Positions 54,320 to 64,000 are shown, numbered from the stretch's first letter. The stretch is DNA of 64,000 bases from Amorphophallus konjac (GCA_022559845.1 CM040118.1:162398331-162462330), one strand, 5' to 3'. Made by a program: numbers and translations. Notes: generated from the letters alone by a model not told the origin.

Positions 54320-57130
54320 ATGTTTATGCATTTAGAGTCCTTAGTTGCATCTCTCATGTCCACTAGAATGGCCGCTTCATACCTGTCATATCCATCCCCA
54401 TCAACTTTCTAAAGAAGCCCAAATCCTCATGGAAGTTCCATTGCCAACAAAGTGGGTAGCAACACCTCTATCATAGAAGCCCTACCTAATGTCCTTAATC
54501 GGCTTGAAGATATCATGTCTCGACTCGACCGACTTGAAGGAAATAGCCGTGCACCAAGAGTGAATGAGAGTGACCTTTGGGGAAATCTAGAAACCATATT
54601 TTTAGAACACTTGAAAATCAAAACCCCCACCTTTGATGGATCCAATAGCCCAAGCCTTTACCTAGATTGGGAGATTTCCCTAGACCAATTCTTTAAAAGT
54701 TGCCCCTTGAACGAAGGAAGGAGAATGAGGCTAGCCAAGGCACACCTCTCCAAACAAGCTAAAACTCATTGGTTAGTTGTGGAAGGTTTAAGAAGGATCT
54801 GCATGGAGGCCCCCATTAGCACTTGGGATGAGATGAAGGTCGAGCTTAGGAAAACCTACACTCTCCAACCCTCTCCCTCCTACTCAAATCACAAAAGCCC
54901 AAGGAGCACTTCAACACCTTCATCCCCACCCGGTCAATCCAAGACCCCAATCACCCATTCCCCACCACTTCCCATCTCTCCTACCCCAACCACTACATTT
55001 ACACCCCACCTCCAAGTCCACACCACAACCATAGGTCCCCCTACCCAATTGAGTCCCATGGCCAACTCTCCACCTAGGCCCATGGTAACCCCCACCACTA
55101 CCTCTCCATCACCCCCAAAAAGGGACACCCCTCCCAAAACCCATCAACCCAAACCCCTTCAACCCACTCATCTTCCTCTCCCTACCCCAATCCAACCCCC
55201 ACCGAAGCCTCCACTACTACCATTACCTATCCTAACCCAAGTTTCCCACTACCTACCACCCCGGATACACCATGCCCTAATCATCACCACACCCTTAAAA
55301 GCCCCTCTCACCTCCTTGGAAGAAGAACCCATACCCCACCCCATAATGGTGAACACTCCAAACCCACTCTCCACCTTGGAGGAAACCCAAGTCCAAGTTG
55401 AAGAAGAAACGACACACGAGGGTCTTCGCCTTATATCACCATCTCTAGTTGGAGTCAATCTCATCTTAGGGGAACCCCTTGTTAGTTGGCTAAAGGAGAG
55501 CCCAATAAGAGAGATCACGGCCCACGATTTCCCACCCATGAAGGAAAACCATCCCATAGTGCCCATCTCCTCTTATCACACCACGATCCAAGCATCTTAT
55601 CAAGTAGAGACCTTAGAGGATTTTCTTAGAGGCTTAGCTTGGCAAATTGAGTTCACTAACATGTTGACCCCTATGACCGAACAACCTAGGAGTCTTGGCC
55701 TCCTACACCATTGCATCGGGTCAATCACCTCGGTCTATATCATTGGTTGCTACACTAGCGACCTCATTTTCCTTCTCCCTATGGTAGAAGAACCCATCTC
55801 GATCCACTCCCCTACCATTGAGATCCCAAATACTTTGATCGGCCAACCCACTAGAAACCTTGGCCCAATTACATTGGAGGAGGATGACTCACAATTTGGG
55901 AACCTTGAAGACATAGAGTTCCTCCCTCTAGGAAGACCTTTCCACGACCCTTTTGATCCCTTCCTATAGGAGTCTAGTTCCCTATGTGACCCACCCACCC
56001 TACTCACCACCCACCTTTCCCTATCCCAACCCACCATGTTTGACTCAATCCACCCCATCCTAGACCCGGGTGACACCTTGGGAGTAATGACCTTGGGCCA
56101 CATATCCCTAGGTAATAAGGTTTTTCCCCACCCCATGATGACCACCTTCTTAGATCCATTCGATCATTTCCAATGGGAGTTCAAGGGTTGTCTCACACCT
56201 ATACACATAGAAGTCACCTTTGGGAAAAGCATGCATGTGTCTAGGCTTACTACACCAATTGGCATGAACATTATGTTGGGTCCATTCATTCATATCACCC
56301 ACATGCCAAGTAGAAAGCATGAGTGGTCCAAATTCGGTTGTAGTGGTCCACCTTCACTCATCATGGGTCAAAGACATGATAGGAGCATTCAAGGATGTCC
56401 AGGTCCCCCGACATTTGTCACCACCATTCATGACCGGATCACCTACGGATGTCCCGGCCCTCCGACCTTTGCTAGGATGTCCATGCATGATAGAGCCACA
56501 TATGGTTGCCCCGGCCCACCAAGGCCCATCAAGGTCCATATGGCGTCATGGCATTATAGGTCCATCTATGGGTGTCCTGGTCCACCTTTGCACACCATAC
56601 TTTTCACACCAACATCGCATCATAGTGCATGGCATGTGCATCCCAGCAAGCATTCAGCAACGAGCGGTGAGGTTCATAATGAGCGAGCAAAAACTCGTAA
56701 GTGCCACTTTGAATTCCAAGTAAGCAACCTTATGATGGTGGGTTTGGAATGGCTCTACCTTAGGGCCACCTCCAAATCGAGGGCACGAGGACTTGGACCT
56801 TTCATGTTCCAAGTGGCTTTGGCAACCTGGCTTACGGGTTGGATTTACTCATGGGATTTTGGGATATATCTCACTTTTCACGTAACGGATCTAGCACCCT
56901 CTAAGGGCACCACGGTTGATCCTAGTGAGCACCTTGAACCTACCCCCATCTTTGTGAGTGACACCCTCGGAGAGCTTCCACATAACAGCTTGAGAGTCCG
57001 ACGTGTGCACACGGAGGCAATACTGGACAAGCAAGGTACTATCATCGGCAAGAGGGTGTGTCCAAGCCACCTTGAGAAGTTGAAGCGCCGTCCCCTAGTT
57101 GCGAACGCGAGGTTGAGTTGGAGGTTGTAG
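54320..57130 (+). pseudogene. NA-2 gag-like/integrase-tail fusion protein, broken
   Basis: Same plan as NA-1. From ATG 54320 the frame meets TAA at 54410-54412 (CCA in NA-1). It is then open from 54452 to 55969 (coiled coil, gag domain with LYLDWEISLDQFF and STWDEMKVELRK, Pro/Thr-rich spacer). After a stop at 55967-55969 the same reading is open from 56036 to 57130. It passes DPFDHFQWE, MLGPFIHITHMPS and five GCPGPP-type repeats (56320-56590) to the integrase tail. That tail has decayed: FHVTDLAPSKG is recognisable but the GDFVMV block is lost. Unlike NA-1, repeats and tail stay in one frame with the upstream part. Confidence 0.83.
56320..56590 (+). repeat. Cys-Pro-Gly-Pro-Pro coding repeat tract, NA-2
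   Basis: Five copies encode FGCSGPP, QGCPGPP, YGCPGPP, YGCPGPP and YGCPGPP. Each is preceded by an H-D-R/H-Y-R type word and separated by about 54-66 bp. DNA identity between units is moderate while the residues Gly-Cys-Pro-Gly-Pro-Pro are kept. Confidence 0.85.
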
Positions 57131-57211
57131 CTTGCTCGGAGTTGCGTTGGAGGACCTCTTCCCTGGCAGGACTCATACTCGATGGAGTCGAGTTCTTCGC
57201 ACCCCGGGGGT

Positions 57212-59484
57212 ATGATGAGGGCATCTCTCGCCCTTCATATTTTTTTACACTTCGATTGCTTGCTAGCATAGCTCCATTGTGTCCGTCATATTTCTCTAAG
57301 TCGAGTCATGTAATTTTCATATTTTCTTTGAGTCATAATCATGTAATTTTCCTTTTTATTTGAGTCTTGTACCTAGGTTAATGAGTCATTTTCCTAAGTT
57401 TGAGTCTCATTAGGCTAATGAGTTTGCTATTGGGCCTATTTCTTTGGGCTAGGCCCATGGGCGCCCCCCTTCCTTCGGTTATTTGTTAGTGTGTTAAATG
57501 TCAGGGTCTTTTGTGAAAATGTGGGTTGCCTATATATAGGACCCCATTTCCCCCATTTGTAATCAATCAATGAGTCAATCAATCAATGAAATTTGAGTTT
57601 TCTAGTGTCCCCATTTTCCTTTTGGTGAGAAACCATTATTGGGTGAGAAGCCCTCTCTTTCCCCCCCCCCTCTCTCTTCTCTCTCTCTCCCTCCAAGGGG
57701 AATTCGCCCCCCTCCTCTCTCTCCTCCCTTCCCAACCACCTCCACTCCCCACCTAACCCAATAAAGTCTCTTCCCTTCCCCACAACCCTCATCAATACCC
57801 CACCCCTTCCCAATACCCCCTCCACCAATCCTTTCCTCACCTCCCAACCCCCAACTACCCCTCCCACTTTCCCAAGCACCCTTCCCACTACCCCAAGCAC
57901 CACTCCACCTCCCTAGGCCATTTGAATTCAAGTTTCTCCTTCCCTCCACAGCCCTAGGTCGCCCAAGCCCCTCCCCCTTTGGTTAGGGTCGCCCCCCCCT
58001 CTCTCATCTCCACCATTCTTCCTTGCTCCTCTCCATCACCTCCCAGCCCTAGTCCGCAGTTGAAGACCTGCAGAAGACCGGCAACTTGCAGCAGTGACTC
58101 CGACCACATCCCAGCGAGTTTGGAGAACCAAGAGCTATCCACGGAAGCATCTTCCTGTCTTCTTCGCAACGGAAGTAGTTTCATCTTCATCCGAGCTGTG
58201 TGCTACCCGGGAGCTCCGTTCTCCCACAACTGCGCAGAGTTGCCCCTGCTGAGTATCAGAACCGGAGTAGAAGCTTCACCACGACGAACCTTAGAAGAAT
58301 CAGTTCAAGAGCTCTTCTGCAAAGTTCTTCCTCGCCTGTATACTTTCAGAATCAAGAAGCGGAACTTCAATCGGCATTCGTGATCCAGAGTTATCAATTT
58401 TCTCCCTCAGCCACGCGGGTCTGCTACCCACAGTCTGCACCGATCTGTCATCATTGTTCAGAGTCCCCTGGTCTCCTCCGGCATTGTTTAGCTTCCCCGT
58501 CAGTTTTGCTACGAAGAGGACTCATCCACCGTTCTAACGACTCCAATGGTGCTTGATTCCGAGTTTGGGAGCTGTCGGGGCATCCTCTGCAACCTTCTGT
58601 TGGAAACCAGGAGCTGCCAGTCTGAGACTCTGCCTCCCTGTTCGGGCCTCCACCCAGACCAGCATCGGTGACATAAGAAATTAACAAACTTTGGACGACT
58701 TCCCCGGCCTCCTACGAAGATTTTCCAGATGGTTTCATCCCCAAAAAAATTCGGTAGCAGTTGCAGCAGTCAATTCTTCAGTCCCCTGTCAGCACTCACA
58801 GAACTGGATAGATTCGACATCGGCTTCTTCTCTAGTGTTTCATCGCTTTCTCCCCTCCCCGCTTGGCCGGCTGAAGACCCCTCCCTATGTGGAGGTAGTA
58901 ATTGGGTGTATTCATTGGTTTCCCTTCCCCAAGATCCCCCCCCCCTTGCATGGGGTGTAGTGCATGTCATTTAAAATTTCAGGTCGAAGCTTCTCCGGCG
59001 CGGCGTGTGGGTAAGCCCACGCTTCCTCGCTCGCCCTCGTCTCCGGCCGGGATCGGTGTCTTCACACCGATCAGGTGAGCCACTGCACACTCCACTTTGC
59101 TTAAATTCCCTTGCTTAATTAGTATCGCATCTTAGTGCCGTCAGTGGTAATTGGAGCGCCCGAACCCAAATTTTGCTTATGATTGAGTGACAACCGCGGG
59201 TGAGTTGCGAGAGAGCCAATAACACCCACACCCTCGGTGTGCTGGCCGCCTACGAGAGTGGGCATCCTAAGACCTTTGAGAGGTCCAATCCAAAGCTAGC
59301 CAACCCTGGAGCAGCTAGGGCTCGTCCCGGACCCTCACCACTATCATCGGTTTGCCTACGGGCACGAGAGTGCGCTTAGCGGGTGAGTCTGCCCGAGTGA
59401 AGTCACCGGTTCACGCGTTGGTTTCTTGCTAGGTCCAAGGGTCATTTGATCATGTGATTATCACCCCAAGGTGGTGTCACATCA
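57212..59484 (+). repeat. NA-2 3' LTR (2273 bp)
   Basis: TGATGAGGGCATC to GTGTCACATCA, partner of 51997-54267. TATA box at 57530-57539. The preceding CCCCGGGGGTA is the only candidate purine primer. Confidence 0.95.
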
Positions 59485-59489
59485 ACAAG
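59485..59489. repeat. Target-site duplication ACAAG, right copy (NA-2)
   Basis: Directly after CACATCA; matches 51992-51996. Confidence 0.95.
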
Positions 59490-59960
59490 ACCCCTACCGG
59501 CTGCTCGCCCTACTCCCTCGTATATGGGTCAGAGGCCGTGGTGCCGATCGAGCTGGAAATCCCCTCATTGCGGGTCGCCATCCAGCACGGATTGGCAGGC
59601 AATGAGCAGGTCAACATAGAAAGAAGATTAGAAGAGCTCGCTGAGCTTGAAGGAAAGCGCCTCCGAGCGCAACAGAATATTCAACTCTATCAAGCCCGTA
59701 TGGCCCGTGCTTTTGATAAGCTGGTCAAGGGTCGAGAATTCAAGAAAGGAGACCTGGTGATGGTCAAAAGAAGAGAAGTAATTGCCTCCAACCCCAAGGG
59801 GAAGTTGATTGAAAACTGGGTCGGACCATATGTCATCCACCGAGTATATGAAGGGGGTGCATACGTCCTTGCGGATCACAAAGGAGTCATCCAATTCTCT
59901 CCCCTCAATGGGAAGCACCTAAAGGTATACCACACGGTTCAGCCGGCGCTCCCCGAATGA
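59490..59960 (+). pseudogene. pol: Tat-B integrase C-terminal part
   Basis: Resumes the integrase after NA-2: TPTGCSPYSLVYGSEAVVP, a helical RRLEELAELEGKRLRAQQ, FDKLVKGREFKKGDLVMVKR and the C-terminal domain NWVGPYVIHRVYEGGAYVLA. It ends at the TGA at 59958-59960 after ALPE. No chromodomain follows, as usual for Tat. This fragment is intact and colinear with 280-800 of Tat-A. Confidence 0.92.
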
Positions 59961-61622
59961 GCTATCCTTTCTTGGTTTAGTGGTATTCCGCCCTAGCCGA
60001 GCTATCCCTATCTTGGTCTAGTGGCATTCCGCCCTGATCGAGCTATCCTTTCTTGGTTTAGTGGCATTCTACCCTAGCCGAGCTACCCCTATCTTGGTCT
60101 AGTGGCATTCTGCCCTGATCGAGCTATCCCTCCTTGGTTTAGTGGCATTTCACCCTAGCCGAGCTACCCCTATCTTGGTCTAGTGGCATTCCGCCCTGAT
60201 CGAGCTATCCTTTCTTGGTTTAGTGGCATTCCGCTCTAGCCGAGCTACCCCTATCTTGGTCTAGTGGCATTCCGCCCTGATCAAGCTATCCCTTTCTTGG
60301 TTTAGTGGCATTCCGCCCTAGCCGAGCTACCCCTATCTTGGTCTAGTGACATTCCACTCTGATCGAGCTATCCTTTCTTGATTTAGTGGCATTCTGCCCT
60401 AGCCGAGCTACCCCTATCTTGGTCTAGTGGCATTCCGTCCTGATCGAGCTATCTCTTTCTTAGTTTAGTGGCATTCCGCCCTAGCCGAGCTACCCCTATC
60501 TTGGTCTAGTGACATTCCGCCCTGATCGAGCTATCCTTTCTTAGTTTAGTGGCATTCCGCCCTAGCCGAGCTACCCCTATCTTGGTCTAGTGGCATTCCG
60601 CCTTGATCAAGCTATCCTTCCTTGGTTTAGCGGCATTCTGCCCTAGCCGAGCTATCCTTCCTTGGTTCAGTGGCACTCTGCCCTAGCCGAGCTATCCTTC
60701 CTTGGTTCAGTGGCACTCCGCCCTGGCCGAGCTACCCTTATCTTGGTTTAGTGGCATTCCACCCTGATCGAGCTATCCTTCCTTGGTCTAGTGGCATTCC
60801 GCCCTGATCAAGCTACTCCTTCCTTGGTTTAGTGACATTCCGCCCTAGCCGAGCTACCCCTATCTTGGTCTAGTGACATTCCGCCCTGATCGAGCTATCC
60901 TTTCTTGGTTTAGTGGCATTCCGCCCTAGCCGAGCTACCCTTATCTTGGTCTAGTGGCATTCCACCCTGATCGAGCTATCCTTCCTTGGTTCAGTGGCAC
61001 TCCGCCCTGGCCGAGCTACCCTTATCTTGGTTTAGTGGCATTCCGCCCTGATCGAGCTATCCTTCCTTGGTCTAGTGGCATTCCGCCCTAGCTGAGCTAC
61101 TCTTATCTTGGTTTAGTGGCATTCCGCCCTGATCGAGCTATCCTTCCTTGGTCTAGTGGCATTCCGCCTTGATCGAGCTATCCTTCTTTAGTCTAGTAGC
61201 ATTCCGCCCTGATCGAGCTACTCCTTCCTTGGTTCAGATGAACTCCACCCTGGCCGAGCTACCCTTATCTTGGTTTAGTGGCATTCCGCCCTGATCGAGC
61301 TATCCTTCCTTGTCTAGTGGCATTCCGCCCTGATCGAGCTACCCTTCCTTGGTCTAGTGGCATTCCGCCCTGATCGAGCTACCTTTCCTTGATCTAGTGG
61401 CATTCCGCCCTAACCAAGCTACCTTTCCTGGGTCTAGTGGCACTCCGCCCTGATCGAACTACCTTTCCTTGGTCTAGTGGCACTCCGCCCTGATCGAGCT
61501 ACCATTCCTTGGTCTAGTGGCACTCCGCCCTGATCGAGCTACCTTTCCTTGGTCAACTGGCACTCCGCCCTAACCGAGCTACCTTCCCTTGGTTTAATGG
61601 CACTCTGCCCTGGCCAAGCTCT
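59961..61622 (+). repeat. Tandem array of about 41 units of 40-41 bp in the Tat-B 3' UTR, with an 81-bp dimer phase
   Basis: Units start CGAGCTA and end CCGCCCTGAT or CCGCCCTAGC. Up to about 60630 two variants alternate regularly, one with CGAGCTATCCTTTC and one with CGAGCTACCCCTATC, giving an 81-bp higher-order unit. After that the order becomes irregular and then monomeric, with units near the right end (61380-61600) closest to those of Tat-A at 1-279. It starts at the pol stop codon. Confidence 0.92.
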
Positions 61623-61639
61623 CAAAAGAATACGCCAAG

Positions 61640-61890
61640 CTGCCATTACGAACCTTGCGTCCAAACTGGCATGAAATCCCTCCCTAGCGTTAGCATTATC
61701 TTCTTGCTAACGAATAAACCCTTTCAGCTCAAGACTTCATGTCCTAGCCGGCCTTCTCACATTGTTGCCATTACGGGCCTTACGCTCGAATCGGGGAAAG
61801 ATCATTCCTTTGCGTTAGCATTCAGCCCTTGCTAACGAATGAACCATTCTACTTGGCACAAGGCCTGGTACTCCGGCCAGCAGCCGCCTA
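61640..61890 (+). repeat. Diverged tandem pair, 125-bp period
   Basis: TGCCATTACG at 61641 and TGCCATTACG at 61766 begin two copies sharing GCGTTAGCATT, TTGCTAACGAAT, AACC and CCGGCC in order. Moderate identity. Part of the Tat-B 3' UTR. Confidence 0.75.
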
Positions 61891-61944
61891 CGATCAACCA
61901 ACGGTCGGACATCACACCTCAACCTGCCGCCTTTTATATCCTCA

Positions 61945-63225
61945 AAAAAAAATATAAAAAAAAAGAAAGGAAAGAAAAGAAAAATGGGGTTAAAAATATA
62001 GATACCCCGCCAGACTTGCTCCTATATTAGGACAAGTGCAGAAATGGCTATAACCCAACTGTGGTGAAAACCCGAAAGGGCGCTGCAGGCAAAATCGGAT
62101 ACCCCGCCACGTGAAAACCTGAGAGGGCGCGTGGGTAAAAGCAAGAGGGGACTGGCTTCGGTGAAAACCCAAAAGGACGCTTAGGTCGGTAAAGTGGTAA
62201 TCTAAAAAGTTCCTCTTTTTGTTCTCCACCCGATGAAACTCCGAAAGGGATAATCATCAAAAGTCCCACTGGAAATCCTTTAACAAACCCGTGTTCGACC
62301 CTCGTCATCATCGGCGAGATTGGTCGATCTCTACCCCTAACTTGGACCTTCCGTCCCGGTTAATGATCTTACCTTTGCTTCGGCATGTGACCCATGCTGA
62401 TGAACAAACCCATGTTCGACCCTCATCATCATCGGCGAGATTGGTCGATCTCTACCCCTAACTTGGACCTTCTGTCCCTGTTAATGATCTTACCTTTGCT
62501 TCGGCATGTGACCCATGCTGATGAACAAACCCATGTTCAACCCTCGTCATCATCGGCGAGATCGGTCGATCTCTACCCCTAACTTGGACCTTCCGTCCCT
62601 ATTAATGATCTTACCTTTGCTTCGGCATGTGACCCATACTGATGAATAAACCCATGTTCGACCCTCGTCATCATCGGCGAGATCGGTCGATCTCTACCCT
62701 TAACTTGGACCTTCTGTCCTGGTTAATAATCCTACCTTTGCTTCGGCATGTGACCCATGCTGATGAATAAACCCATGTTCAACCCTCATCATCATCGGCG
62801 AGATCGGTCGACCTCTACCCTTAACTCGGATCTTACGTCCTTGTCAACAAACCATGACCTTTGCTTCGGCATTTAACCAGTGTCGATGAACTATACCCGG
62901 GATCGATCCTTATCATCATCGGCAAGGCCGGTCGGCATTCTAGTAGCCCAGTTCTTTTGTACTCCGAATTCGAGATAAAAAAAAAAGAAGAAAGAAAAGA
63001 AAAATGGGGTTAAAAATATAGATACCCCGCCAGACTTGCTCCTGTATTAGGACAAGTGCAAAAACGGCTATAACCCCACTGTGGCGAAAACCTGAAAGGG
63101 CGTCGCAGGCAAAATCGGGTACCCCGCCACGTGAAAACCCGAGAGGGCGCGTGGGCAAAAGCAAGAGGGGGTTGGCTTCGGCGAAAACCCAAAAGGGCGC
63201 TTAGGTCAGTAATGTGAATAAAAAA
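61945..63225 (+). repeat. Large direct repeat pair (about 270 bp each, about 1.03 kb apart)
   Basis: A poly-A-rich start (61946-61983 and 62977-63003) is followed by ATGGGGTTAAAAATATAG, the block ending in GGACAAGTGCA, and three GAAAACCYGARAGGGCG-type words about 48 bp apart (62065, 62113, 62162; second copy 63083, 63131, 63180). The 121-bp array lies between the two copies. Confidence 0.85.
62283..62940 (+). repeat. Tandem array of 121-bp units (five full, one decayed)
   Basis: GTTCGACCCTC or GTTCAACCCTC begins units at 62293, 62414, 62535, 62656 and 62777, a near-exact 121-bp period. A degenerate sixth start lies near 62898. Each unit contains CATCATCGGCGAGAT, CTTTGCTTCGGCATGTGACC and CTGATGAA. 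Part of the Tat-B 3' UTR; no coding function. Confidence 0.92.
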
Positions 63226-63329
63226 AAAGTAAATGAATGATGAATAGTGATGATCCACCCTCCGTCCTGAAGACCCTTCATAGGGTCGAGGCGGAGTCTT
63301 CATCCGATATCCCACCAATGCGTACCCAT

Positions 63330-63960
63330 CCGTCTACCTTTCGACCCTTGTCACCATCGGCAAGATCGGTCGCTACCCTTTCCGGTCCTTGTCACCATCG
63401 GCAAGACCGTCTACCCTTTCGACCCTTGTCACCATCGGCAAGATCGGTCGCTACCGTTTCCGGTCCTTGTCACCATCGGCAAGACCGTCTACCCTTTCGA
63501 CCCTTGTCACCATCGGCAAGATCGGTCGCTACCCTTTCCGGTCCTTGTCACCATCGGCAAGACCATCTACCCTTTCGACCCATGTCACCATCGACAAGAT
63601 CGGTCGCTACCCTTTCCGGTCCTTGTCACCATCGGCAAGACCGTCTACCCTTTCGACCCTTGTCACCATCGGCAAGATCGGTCGCTACCCTTTCCGGTCC
63701 TTGTCACCATCGGCAAGACCGTCTACCCATTCGACCCTTGCCACCATTGGCAAGATCAGTCGCTACCCTTTCCGGTCCTTGTCACCATCGGCAAGACCGT
63801 ATACCCTTTCGACCCTTGCCACCATCGGCAAGATCGGTCACTACCCTTTCCAGTCCTTGTCACCTTCGGCAAAACCGTCTACCCCTTTCGACCCTTGTCA
63901 CCATCGGCAAGATCGGTCGCTACCTTTTCGACCCTTGTCACCATCGACACGGTCGGCCAA
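63330..63960 (+). repeat. Tandem array of 78-bp units, dimer of two related 38-40-bp halves
   Basis: Units begin TTTCGACCC at 63339, 63417, 63495, 63573, 63651 and then about 63729 and 63807, with one irregular unit after. Each unit has a half with CGGCAAGATCGGTCGCTA and a half with CGGCAAGACCGTCTA. Since 78 is a multiple of three, an open frame of 198 codons spans it, which is not evidence for a gene. Confidence 0.92.
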
Positions 63961-64000
63961 CATTTCCCCGAACCAGGGTCAATAATGGGATTACTATAAG

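Larger units (their letters stand above)
51997..59484 (+). mobile_element. NA-2: second member of the non-autonomous gag/integrase-tail family
   Basis: A 7.5-kb element with LTRs of 2271 and 2273 bp, TGATG..CACATCA ends, TSD ACAAG and a 2.94-kb interior with the NA-1 plan. Its LTRs are homologous to but clearly diverged from those of NA-1, while part of the interior is nearly identical. The LTR pair differs by about 2-3% by eye, more than NA-1, so the insertion is older. Confidence 0.93.
39986..64000 (+). mobile_element. Tat-B: Ty3/Gypsy Tat-lineage LTR retrotransposon, inactive, split by NA-2, 3' end outside the window
   Basis: Plus-strand order: inferred 5' LTR (39986-43017), primer site, gag (43139-46943), protease (about 47330), RT, RNase H, second RNase H, integrase (to 59960, interrupted by NA-2 at 51997-59484) and at least 4 kb of 3' UTR with several tandem arrays. 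No 3' LTR occurs before 64000. It inserted head-first into the gag of Tat-A; GAGGC at 39981-39985 is the predicted TSD, and its partner should follow the unseen 3' LTR. Stops and frameshifts make it inactive. Confidence 0.88.

Noticed and set aside
59961..61622. CRISPR-like regular repeat array
   Set aside because: Units are contiguous with no unique spacers, the units drift gradually, and the context is a plant retrotransposon.
63389..63985. Open frame of 198 codons with 26-residue repeats
   Set aside because: The 78-bp tandem repeat is a multiple of three, so one stop-free unit gives a long frame automatically. There is no domain or start context, and it lies in a retrotransposon 3' UTR.
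1..64000. Host genes or captured gene fragments
   Set aside because: Every frame over about 150 codons is explained by retroelement domains, element-specific gag sequence or repeats. The only unexplained coding stretch is the GCPGPP tract, which I keep as a finding without assigning it to a host gene.

Overview
The window is nuclear DNA of a flowering plant made entirely of LTR retrotransposons. I find no host gene, tRNA, rRNA or prokaryotic feature. The lineages (Ty3/Gypsy Tat and Tekay/Del, and a Ty1/Copia Sirevirus-like gag) are plant-specific, and four insertions have TG..CA long terminal repeats with matching 5-bp target-site duplications (TSDs). I cannot name the species.

Layout. Tat-A (minus strand, from the left edge to 39985) is the oldest layer: gag lies near 39.9 kb, integrase ends at 280, and its 3' UTR tandem array runs off the left edge. 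Three elements sit inside it. (1) Sire-n, 2555-15194, minus, TSD AGCAC: a gag-only, non-autonomous Copia-type element with 3.77-kb LTRs that carry about 60 copies of an 11-bp motif. (2) Tekay-1, 17646-36118, minus, TSD CTTGG: a nearly intact chromovirus whose gag is itself split by NA-1 (25139-32427, plus, TSD GGTCA). (3) Tat-B, from 39986 past the right edge, plus: a second Tat element in inverted orientation, split in its integrase by NA-2 (51997-59484, plus, TSD ACAAG). NA-1 and NA-2 belong to one non-autonomous family that keeps only a gag-like region, a Pro/Thr-rich spacer, a Gly-Cys-Pro-Gly-Pro-Pro repeat tract and an integrase C-terminal tail.

State of the genes. Tat-A and Tat-B are pseudogenes. 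Most of their nonsense codons are TAG where the other copy has CAG, as expected from deamination of methylated cytosine at CHG sites. Tekay-1 keeps one frame of about 1464 codons with two stops. Sire-n gag has two in-frame stops. By eye the LTR pairs of NA-1 differ least (about 1%), those of Sire-n and Tekay-1 a little more, and those of NA-2 most (2-3%), which agrees with NA-1 being nested in Tekay-1.

Non-coding structure. The richest signals are non-coding: the motif array in the Sire-n U3 region, GTCGAC hairpin arrays in the Tekay-1 LTRs, and a chain of satellite-like arrays (40/81 bp, 125 bp, 121 bp, 78 bp) in the Tat-B 3' UTR. No gene network operates here. The functional links are possible mobilisation in trans of the gag-only or gag-plus-tail elements by autonomous relatives, and possible hairpin RNA from the inverted Tat-A/Tat-B pair.
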